From: JBBTQZ01 sp038065435
GTDB taxonomy: Bacteria; Patescibacteriota; Minisyncoccia; Phycocordibacterales; WO2-35-19
Length of the DNA: 5,303 nt
Assembly (NCBI GenBank): GCA_038065435.1
Contig: JBBTQZ010000023.1
Coordinates: 1-5,303, forward strand
Direction: 5' to 3'
Shown: positions 1 through 5,220 of the stretch, piece after piece
Numbering within the stretch: the stretch's first letter is position 1
How the letters are laid out: every line of letters starts with the position of its first letter
Made by a program: the position numbers and the translations under genes
The notes under the pieces: model-generated
What the model saw: only the letters and a program-made list of their open reading frames with translations
Database searches by the model: none
What the model was told of the DNA's origin: nothing

Positions 1-2
1 CG

Positions 3-326
3 CAACCTGCGGCTCAACCCGTGGGGCACAGTCGAAACTTGTATCCCCACCGCACATCCGATGGCCATGTTCCTGAAGTCGTGCAGGTTGATACGCCAGC
101 TTAGGCTGCCACGATCAATGATAGTGGAGAGTTCGTCCGAACGAAGGATGCTCCGGCCAAAGAGGAAAATCTCTTGAAGATTTCTTTCAGGCCGGAAGAG
201 AATGGGAAAGACTCGTTGGTTCAGGCCGAAGGCGTGGACGTCGAGAGATTCACTTTCGAGAAAAACGGTAACTCTATAACTTTCCGGTTCCGGGAAGTAA
301 AAGAGGAGCCGGTCGCCGCTAACTAA
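3..326 (+). pseudogene. 3' end of an unrecognised protein gene, interrupted by an in-frame TAG
   Basis: The frame whose codons start at position 3 stays open to TAA at 324-326 except for one TAG at 102-104. The part after the TAG (73 codons) reads like a genuine C-terminal region: charged, with alternating hydrophobic stretches such as NLLKISFRPE and NSITFRFREV, and ending EEPVAAN. The part before it ends VVQVDTPA. No ATG follows the TAG in this frame; only TTG and GTG codons well downstream could start a shorter product. An intrinsic terminator begins 22 bp after the stop, which supports a + strand gene. TAG is the normal stop of both topA and parB here, so reassignment is unlikely; a CAG-to-TAG mutation or a sequence error is simpler. 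GC content is about 53%, above the neighbouring genes. I recognise no family. It may be a pseudogene, or an intact gene carrying an assembly error. The 5' end lies outside the window. Confidence 0.42.
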
Positions 327-328
327 CC

Positions 329-344
329 GCAAGCACACGCTTGC
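329..344 (+). other. Small hairpin just after the upstream stop codon
   Basis: GCAAGC at 329-334 and GCTTGC at 339-344 form a perfect 6-bp stem around the loop ACAC. It starts 3 nt after the stop codon of the upstream gene and 4 nt before the strong terminator stem, so the 3' end of that transcript would carry two stacked hairpins. It has no T-tract of its own. It could add 3'-end stability or be incidental. Confidence 0.4.
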
Positions 345-347
345 ACA

Positions 348-382
348 CCCCGCCGAGGCAACTCGGCGGGGCTTTTATTTTT
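348..382 (+). terminator. Intrinsic (rho-independent) terminator of the upstream gene
   Basis: CCCCGCCGAG (348-357) pairs perfectly with CTCGGCGGGG (362-371), a 10-bp stem that is almost all G-C. It is capped by GCAA, a GNRA-type tetraloop, and followed by CTTTTATTTTT (372-382). The T-tract lies only on the + strand side, so it ends rightward transcription. Its place 22 bp after the TAA at 324-326 and about 55 bp before topA means topA should have its own promoter in the AT-rich stretch that follows. Confidence 0.93.
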
Positions 383-436
383 GCATTTTCTTTCTTTATC
401 GCTTACTCTTAACCCATAATTCATAATTCATAATTC
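383..436 (+). promoter_or_regulatory. Probable topA promoter region, with no ribosome binding site
   Basis: This 54-bp AT-rich spacer lies between the terminator T-tract and the topA ATG. Candidate -10 hexamers are the CATAAT units at 415-420 and 422-427. They would put the transcription start near 427-434, giving a 5' leader of about 3-10 nt. No convincing -35 hexamer is found at the standard 16-18 bp spacing, and no purine-rich anti-16S match precedes the ATG. A leaderless or near-leaderless topA mRNA is an inference from this layout. Confidence 0.35.
415..435 (+). repeat. Three perfect tandem CATAATT heptamers abutting the topA start
   Basis: CATAATT occurs three times without interruption at 415-421, 422-428 and 429-435. 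The next bases, C then ATG (437-439), begin what would be a fourth unit and supply the topA start codon. The array fills the place where a Shine-Dalgarno site should lie. Each unit contains CATAAT, one mismatch from a TATAAT -10 hexamer. Confidence 0.9.
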
Positions 437-2722
437 ATGCGTCTTCTTATTGTAGAGAGTCCAGCTAAAGCAAAAACTATAGAAAAATATTTGGGAGGCG
501 AATATAAAGTGGTCGCCTCTATTGGGCATGTGCGCGATCTGCCCAAGAGTAATAAGAAAGCTATAGACATAGAAGCAGGTTTCGTCCCCCACTATGAAAT
601 ATCTAAAGGCAAAGAAAGAGTGGTGAGTGAAATAAAACATCTTGCAGAGAAAGCTGATGAGATACTTCTGGCTACAGATCCCGACAGAGAAGGCGAAGCT
701 ATAGCGTGGCATTTAGCTGAAATATTGAAAGAGGGGACCCCAGCCTCCGCTAAAGCTACGGCGGGCAAAGTTAAACGTGTGACTTACAATGAGATAACCA
801 AAGAAGCTATTGAAGAGGCTTTGAAGCACCCAAGAAAGGTGGATCAAAATTTGCGTCAAGCACAGGAAGCAAGACGAGTGTTGGATAGGCTGGTTGGGTA
901 TGACCTCTCGGGTCTTATATGGAAAAAGGTGCGCTACGGATTATCGGCTGGCAGAGTGCAGTCACCTGCTCTGCGGATTTTGATGGAGAGGGAGCGAGAG
1001 ATAAGAGCCTTTAAACCAGAAACTTTTTTTGTTATCACAGCTACATTAATACCTCACCCAAGTGTTCCCTTGCCCTCTCCTTCACAAGGAGAGGGGCGAG
1101 ACGAAGTCCGGGGTGAGGTCGTTTTCACCTGCGGTATAGAACCAAAAACGAAAGAAGAAGCAGAAAATATATACAAAAACGCAAACACAAAAGATTGGCG
1201 AGTACTGGAGGTAAGTGAGACGGAAGTCAAACGCTTCCCTCGTCCACCTTTCACCACTTCCACCCTACAACAGGTGGCTTCTACCCGCCTCGGCTTTTCA
1301 CCCAAGCGCACCATGATAGCTGCCCAAAAACTTTACGAAGCAGGGCACATCACCTACATGCGCACCGATTCTACTAGTTTGGCCGGCGTAGCTTTGGCAC
1401 AGATAAAAACACTCATATCAAAAAAGTATGGAGTAGAGATGCACCAGATAAGACAGTTCAAAACCAAATCAAAAAGCGCTCAAGAAGCACACGAGGCTAT
1501 ACGTCCGACTCACATAGAAAAAGAAAGTGCTGGCACAACAGATGATCAGAAAAAACTTTATACACTTATTTGGCAAAGGGCGGTAGCGAGCCAAATGAAA
1601 GATGCTCTTTTGATGCGCACCAAAATATCCGCTTCTCCGAACAAAGAAGTACCAGATTTTGTTGCGAACGGTTCCCGTGTTCTAAGCGACGGTTGGCTTC
1701 TTGCCGATCCAAGAGCAAGGGGAGAAGATGTTTTACTGCCAAAGGTAAGAGCGAGCGATCCCCTAACTTTGCTAAATCTAAATAAAGAACAAAAAGAGAC
1801 CACTCCTCCAAACAGATACAGTGAAGCTGGGCTTATAAAAGAGTTGGAAAAGCGCGGTATAGGTAGGCCTTCTACTTATGCTTCTATCATCAACACTATT
1901 GTAGAGAGGGGTTATGTAGAAAAGGAAGGGCGTACCCTCAAACCGACGGATACTGGAGACGTGGTGTCTAGTTTCTTGGAAGAAAATTTCGATAAATACA
2001 TAAGCGACACTTTTACTGCTGAAATGGAGAATGAGCTGGACCAGATAGCAAACGGTGAAAGAGAATACGAACCAACTCTGCGCGAATTTTATAAACCATT
2101 TTTAGCAGATGTAAAAGCTAAAGAAAAAACAGCCAAAATAACCAATTTGGGTGAAGCAGACAAAAAATGGAAATGTCCTATTTGTAGATCTGACATGGTA
2201 ATCAAACTAGGAAAAGGAGGTAAGTTTTTGAGTTGCCAAACATTCCCAAACTGCAGAGGTATGCGCAATATAGATGGTAGCGAAGTAAAAGAAGCAGAAC
2301 CTTTGGGTATAGACCCACAAAGTGGACTGTCCGTATTCATAATGGATGGCAGATTTGGACCTTATGTACAATTAGGACCCTCCTCCGTTGAAGCTACGGC
2401 GGACGAAGGGAAAATAAAGAAAGTTAAAAAAGAGAAGAAGGCGAAGCCAAGAAGAGCCTCGTTACCGAAAGGCAAAGATCCTGCAAATGTTACGCTAGAT
2501 GAGGCTTTGAAATATCTCTCATTACCAAGAGAACTCGGAGCACACCCAGAAAGCGAAGAAACGATAACTGCAAGTATAGGTAGATTCGGTCCGTTTATAG
2601 TACACCAAAAAGATTTTAGATCTCTAAAAACAGACGATGTATATACTATCGGCTTAGAGAGAGCTTTGGAGATATTCAAAGAGCCCAAGAAGCAGGGCCG
2701 AGCGCGTAGAGCAAAAAAATAG
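437..2722 (+). CDS. topA: DNA topoisomerase I (type IA)
   Basis: This enzyme relaxes negatively supercoiled DNA by cutting one strand through a 5'-phosphotyrosine link and passing the other strand through. The 761-residue product has the full family order. An N-terminal Toprim domain starts MRLLIVESPAKAKTI (Glu7) and carries the metal-binding DPDREGE at 81-87. The catalytic core has ITYMRTDST, with the active-site Tyr307 followed by Arg309. SEAGLIKELEKRGIGRPSTYA spans about 462-482. One four-cysteine zinc ribbon follows (Cys580, Cys583, Cys600, Cys606; E. coli TopA has several). The C-terminal end has repeats with GRFGPYVQLG (638-647) and GRFGPFIV (715-722), then a basic tail. The start is fixed by the match to the family N-terminus, although no Shine-Dalgarno site precedes it. 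Three GC-rich repeats add residues at about 103-111, 206-227 and 649-658, all at apparent loops and without touching catalytic residues. The rel gene follows after 13 bp, suggesting co-transcription. Confidence 0.97.
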   Translation: MRLLIVESPAKAKTIEKYLGGEYKVVASIGHVRDLPKSNKKAIDIEAGFVPHYEISKGKERVVSEIKHLAEKADEILLATDPDREGEAIAWHLAEILKEGTPASAKATAGKVKRVTYNEITKEAIEEALKHPRKVDQNLRQAQEARRVLDRLVGYDLSGLIWKKVRYGLSAGRVQSPALRILMEREREIRAFKPETFFVITATLIPHPSVPLPSPSQGEGRDEVRGEVVFTCGIEPKTKEEAENIYKNANTKDWRVLEVSETEVKRFPRPPFTTSTLQQVASTRLGFSPKRTMIAAQKLYEAGHITYMRTDSTSLAGVALAQIKTLISKKYGVEMHQIRQFKTKSKSAQEAHEAIRPTHIEKESAGTTDDQKKLYTLIWQRAVASQMKDALLMRTKISASPNKEVPDFVANGSRVLSDGWLLADPRARGEDVLLPKVRASDPLTLLNLNKEQKETTPPNRYSEAGLIKELEKRGIGRPSTYASIINTIVERGYVEKEGRTLKPTDTGDVVSSFLEENFDKYISDTFTAEMENELDQIANGEREYEPTLREFYKPFLADVKAKEKTAKITNLGEADKKWKCPICRSDMVIKLGKGGKFLSCQTFPNCRGMRNIDGSEVKEAEPLGIDPQSGLSVFIMDGRFGPYVQLGPSSVEATADEGKIKKVKKEKKAKPRRASLPKGKDPANVTLDEALKYLSLPRELGAHPESEETITASIGRFGPFIVHQKDFRSLKTDDVYTIGLERALEIFKEPKKQGRARRAKK
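744..770 (+). repeat. In-frame ~27-bp GC-rich element, copy 1, inside topA
   Basis: The stretch begins CCTCCG and has CGGCGG 9 nt later, so its ends form an imperfect inverted repeat (5 of 6 pairs). It matches positions 2382-2408 at 23 of 27 bases, including the identical core AAGCTACGGCGG. It is read as ASAKATAGK (residues about 103-111) between the conserved WHLAEIL of the Toprim domain and KVKRVTYNEITKEAI. Other TopA proteins have a short variable linker there. Both copies are read in the same codon phase. Confidence 0.75.
1052..1118 (+). repeat. 67-bp nested palindromic element inserted in frame in topA
   Basis: Outer arms CCTCACCC (1052-1059) and GGGTGAGG (1111-1118) are perfect 8-bp inverted repeats. 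Inside them CCCTCTCCTT (1073-1082) and AAGGAGAGGG (1086-1095) form a perfect 10-bp stem around a 3-nt loop. It encodes a proline- and charge-rich peptide, about residues 206-227 (PHPSVPLPSPSQGEG followed by RDEVRGE), between FKPETFFVITATLI and VVFTCGIEPKTKEEAE. This is a region where TopA proteins vary in length. The composition is unlike the surrounding gene. GC-rich palindromes of this CCTCACCC/CCCTCTCC style are dispersed repeats in many bacterial genomes. No target-site duplication is visible at the edges. Confidence 0.8.
2382..2408 (+). repeat. In-frame ~27-bp GC-rich element, copy 2, inside topA
   Basis: This is the second copy of the element at 744-770, differing at four positions and preceded, like copy 1, by GGACCC a few bases upstream. 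It is read in the same codon phase as copy 1, giving SSVEATADEG (residues about 649-658). It lies just after the conserved GRFGPYVQLG of the C-terminal repeat and before a lysine-rich linker leading to RRASLPKG. Family members typically have only a short charged linker here. Confidence 0.75.
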
Positions 2723-2735
2723 TAGAATTGCCAAA

Positions 2736-4166
2736 ATGGATCCTCTTATAGAAAAAGCTAGAGAATTTGCAAAAAATGTTCATAAGGATCAAAAGCGCAA
2801 CAACGGTGAGCCTTATTTTAGTCACCTAGAAGCAACCGCTAAATACCTAGAAGAAATGAGGATGAGCGCTACCACAATAGCCGCAGGGTGGTTGCACGAT
2901 AGTATAGAAGATGTAGGAGTGGAACCAGAAATACTGGAAAAGGAGTTCGGCAAAGATGTGCGTTTTATAGTAGAAGGAGTAACCAAGCTCGGGCACATCA
3001 AATACCATGGCACAGATAGGTATAACGAAAGTTTACGCAAACTCTTCGTTGCTATGTCTCAAGACATAAGAGTGCTGATAGTAAAGCTTTGCGACAGGTT
3101 GCACAATATGGAAACTCTAGAGTTTGTACCAGCAGAAAAGCAGAGAAGAATCGCTGGAGAGACTTTGGAGATTTATGCTCCTATAGCTTACCGTCTTGGT
3201 ATAGGCAAACTTTCAAAAAGATTGGAGGATTTGGCATTCAAATACGTTTATCCGAAAGAATACGCAGAAATATCTAGTCTGCTCAAAGAAAAACGCGAGG
3301 GTGAAGCAGAATCGTTGGAGAAATTCAGAAAATCGATTACCAAAGAGCTTGCGGCAACAGGGATAAAAGATTTTAAGACAGATTTTCGTATCAAGGGTAT
3401 TTATAGTCTGTATAAAAAATACATCAACAAAAGTAAAGATATAGACAAAATATACGATATAGCGGCTATGCGCATCCTGCTCAAATTGCCCGAGGATTGC
3501 TACAAGGTGCTCGGTATAATACACTCGCACTTCCAACCCTTACCCGGCAAAATAAAAGATTACATCGCCCATCCAAAACAAAATGGTTACCAAGGGCTTC
3601 ATACCACAGTCTTCACTGGTCATGGTACTGTAGCCGAAGTGCAAATAAAAACACTAGAGATGCATCGCGAAGCAGAGTACGGTATCGCTTCTCATATAGA
3701 TTATAAAAACAACAAAAAAAATGCAGGCATAGAGTGGGTAAAGAGAATCCTACCCTCTTTTATATTAAAAAATAAAACTTCTGATAACGATCTACAGAAA
3801 GACACGCCAGAATGGATACGAGAGTTGGTAAACTATCAAAGTACTTCTCCAAATACAGAAGATGTTTTAGACGATATAAAGAGCGATTTTTTGAACACTC
3901 GTATATTCGTATTTACTCCCAAGGGAGATGTCATAGATCTGCCCAAAGATTCCACTCCTATAGATTTTGCTTACTCTATTCACTCCGATATAGGCAACAC
4001 CATGTCGGGCGCCAAAATAAATGGCAAAATGTCTACTTTGAGCACAGTACTCAAAAACGGAGACATCGTAGAGATCATCACCAAAAAGAGTAGTAAGCCA
4101 AGTCGCAAATGGCTAGAATCAGCTCAAACCGCTCTAGCCAAAAAGCATATAAAGCAACTTTCCTAA
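2736..4166 (+). CDS. rel: RelA/SpoT-type bifunctional (p)ppGpp synthetase/hydrolase, short form
   Basis: This enzyme makes and degrades the stringent-response alarmones ppGpp and pppGpp. The N-terminal HD hydrolase domain (about 1-150) keeps the expected metal ligands His30, His54-Asp55 and Asp120 (CDRLHN), plus Glu58-Asp59 in HDSIED. The synthetase domain (about 210-325) has FRIKGIYSLYKK (Arg218, Lys220), YDIAAMRI (Asp241), GYQGLHTTV (Tyr285) and EVQIKT (Glu301). The loop KIKD (272-275) matches the basic RxKD type of bifunctional Rel/SpoT enzymes, not the acidic ExDD of hydrolase-dead RelA. A TGS domain follows (about 388-450; FVFTPKGDVIDLP, IDFAYSIHSDIG). The protein stops at residue 476, just after the RKWL...KKHIKQ helix, so the zinc-finger/RRM and ACT domains of ~700-residue Rel proteins are absent. 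It follows topA by 13 bp and has no clear Shine-Dalgarno site. Its TAA overlaps the parB stop codon. Confidence 0.95.
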   Translation: MDPLIEKAREFAKNVHKDQKRNNGEPYFSHLEATAKYLEEMRMSATTIAAGWLHDSIEDVGVEPEILEKEFGKDVRFIVEGVTKLGHIKYHGTDRYNESLRKLFVAMSQDIRVLIVKLCDRLHNMETLEFVPAEKQRRIAGETLEIYAPIAYRLGIGKLSKRLEDLAFKYVYPKEYAEISSLLKEKREGEAESLEKFRKSITKELAATGIKDFKTDFRIKGIYSLYKKYINKSKDIDKIYDIAAMRILLKLPEDCYKVLGIIHSHFQPLPGKIKDYIAHPKQNGYQGLHTTVFTGHGTVAEVQIKTLEMHREAEYGIASHIDYKNNKKNAGIEWVKRILPSFILKNKTSDNDLQKDTPEWIRELVNYQSTSPNTEDVLDDIKSDFLNTRIFVFTPKGDVIDLPKDSTPIDFAYSIHSDIGNTMSGAKINGKMSTLSTVLKNGDIVEIITKKSSKPSRKWLESAQTALAKKHIKQLS

Positions 4167-5137
4167 ATACTAAAATCTTTTATGGAATAGAGAGAATCAT
4201 CTATCTCTGTGTTTTCCGCTGTTTTTATTTCCTCTGGAGTCCTGTCGTCTAATATCTTTTCTTCCTCTTCCTTACTTTCTGTGAGCGGCTTACTACTATT
4301 CTGAATTTTATTAAAAATATCCTCCAAATCAGAATCAGAGAAAAATTCTATAGTCAATTTACCTCCATTTTCCCTCTTTTCTATATGCACACGAGTACCG
4401 AGAGACTGCGCAAATTTTTCTTCCAGATCCGACAGGGCAGGATCTATATCCGATTTCACCCTCCTCACTCTTTCTATGGCTATTCTGCGAGCCGCTGTCT
4501 CTGCTTCACGCACATTCATCTTGCGTATCATTATGTCTTGGAAGAGCACCCTCTGTTCTTCTGGTCTTTCTATAAGCATAAGGAGTGGTCGAGTATGACC
4601 TTCGTTTATTTTGCCTTCAGAAAGAGCAACAAGCATCTCCTCCGGCAATTCCAAAATACGCATGGTGTTGGTGACATATACTCTGCTCTTGCCTATTTTT
4701 TGAGCAATCTGATGATGTTTGAAGCCAAAGCTATCGGCCAATTTTTTGAAAGCCCTAGCTCTTTCTACTGGATTCAGATCTTCTCTTTGGACGTTTTCTA
4801 TTATAGCGAGCTCCAACTTCATAAGATCATCCCCCGTCTTATTGTCGGCTTCGCTGTTGCGTATGATGACAGGCACCTGCGAGAGACCTGCTATGCGCGA
4901 AGCCCTTAGTCGCCTCTCACCCGCTATAAGTTCGTACTCCACAGCCAAACCATCATCCTTGGGTACTTCTTTGCGTGTAACCACCAAAGCCTGCAAAACC
5001 CCGTATTGTTTTATGGAGTCAGCCAAAGCTTGCATAGAGACCGCGTCAAACTCTCGTCGAGGCTGAAAAGGATTGGGCTTTATCTTATCTAGCTCAACCC
5101 AAAATATAGAATTCTGATAAAAATTGTTATTATTCAT
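4163..5137 (-). CDS. parB: Chromosome-partitioning protein ParB (parS-binding CTPase)
   Basis: ParB loads at parS sites, spreads as a CTP-dependent sliding clamp and, with ParA and SMC, organises and segregates replication origins. The 324-residue product has the N-terminal ParB/Srx-like CTPase domain: VELDKIKPNPFQPRREF (about 14-30), QYGVLQALVV, the nucleotide-binding AGERRLRA (72-79) and ENVQREDLNP (114-123). The central helix-turn-helix is near 137-162 (FGFKHHQIAQKIGKSRVYVTNTM), followed by INEGHTRPLL. The C-terminal dimerisation region is about 235-280 (LEEKFAQSLGTRVHIE, then LTIEFFS). A further ~40 acidic residues (EEEEKILDD, then DDSLYSIKDFSI) extend past that domain and have no family assignment. 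No parA or parS site is in the window; the gene upstream is a divergent tRNA. The start fits the family N-terminus and lacks a Shine-Dalgarno site. The last codons converge on and overlap the rel gene. Confidence 0.95.
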   Translation of the reverse strand: MNNNNFYQNSIFWVELDKIKPNPFQPRREFDAVSMQALADSIKQYGVLQALVVTRKEVPKDDGLAVEYELIAGERRLRASRIAGLSQVPVIIRNSEADNKTGDDLMKLELAIIENVQREDLNPVERARAFKKLADSFGFKHHQIAQKIGKSRVYVTNTMRILELPEEMLVALSEGKINEGHTRPLLMLIERPEEQRVLFQDIMIRKMNVREAETAARRIAIERVRRVKSDIDPALSDLEEKFAQSLGTRVHIEKRENGGKLTIEFFSDSDLEDIFNKIQNSSKPLTESKEEEEKILDDRTPEEIKTAENTEIDDSLYSIKDFSI

Positions 5138-5152
5138 CGCAGAGTTATTTTA
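5138..5152 (-). promoter_or_regulatory. Candidate parB -10 element and very short 5' leader
   Basis: Read on the minus strand, TAAAAT occupies 5152-5147, ten bases before the parB ATG (5137-5135). If used as a -10 hexamer it would start transcription within a few bases of the ATG. The -35 position at 17-bp spacing has no good match, only A/T runs. No Shine-Dalgarno sequence fits in the remaining ACTCTGCG. The assignment is tentative because the whole intergenic stretch is A/T-rich. Confidence 0.35.
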
Positions 5153-5182
5153 ACACAAAAAATAAAAAAATTATTGTTCGTT

Positions 5183-5211
5183 TTGATTTTAGTGGATATT
5201 TGGAGTATATT
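5183..5211 (+). promoter_or_regulatory. Probable promoter of tRNA-Leu
   Basis: TTGATT (5183-5188, -35) and TATATT (5206-5211, -10) are separated by exactly 17 bp, the sigma70-type optimum, and each hexamer differs from consensus at few positions. The expected start at about 5218-5219 lies only 2-3 nt before the mature tRNA 5' end at 5221. This promoter faces away from parB, so 5138-5220 is a compact divergent regulatory region. Confidence 0.6.
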
Positions 5212-5220
5212 TTAATAGAT

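Noticed and set aside
102..104. Amber codon recoding (TAG read as an amino acid) in the first gene.
   Set aside because: topA and parB both end with TAG exactly at the expected ends of their families, so TAG works as stop here.
1..338. A minus-strand reading frame open across the whole left end, with possible GTG (338) or TTG (332) starts.
   Set aside because: It is the codon-aligned mirror of the + strand frame ending at 326, a common shadow effect. The intrinsic terminator at 348-382 has its T-tract only for rightward transcription and sits correctly behind the + strand stop. I cannot exclude it completely because the + frame holds a TAG.
415..435. CRISPR array or replication iterons from the heptamer repeats.
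   Set aside because: The units are contiguous, without spacers, only 7 bp long and limited to three copies in a 54-bp spacer before topA. Nothing nearby suggests replication initiation or cas genes.
744..1118. Possibility that the insertions make topA a pseudogene.
   Set aside because: All inserted segments keep the frame, and the catalytic Tyr307, the Toprim acidic residues and the zinc ribbon are intact up to a normal C-terminus.
4150..4210. Bidirectional terminator between rel and parB.
   Set aside because: No stem of useful length followed by a T-tract is present on either strand around the overlapping stops.
4385..4909. A long + strand open frame opposite parB, and other overlapping frames inside topA and rel.
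   Set aside because: They lie wholly inside genes with clear conserved motifs, show no family resemblance, and have no start context of their own.
4163..5220. A parS site near parB.
   Set aside because: I found no match to the TGTTTCACGTGAAACA palindrome or its CACGTG centre when reading both strands.
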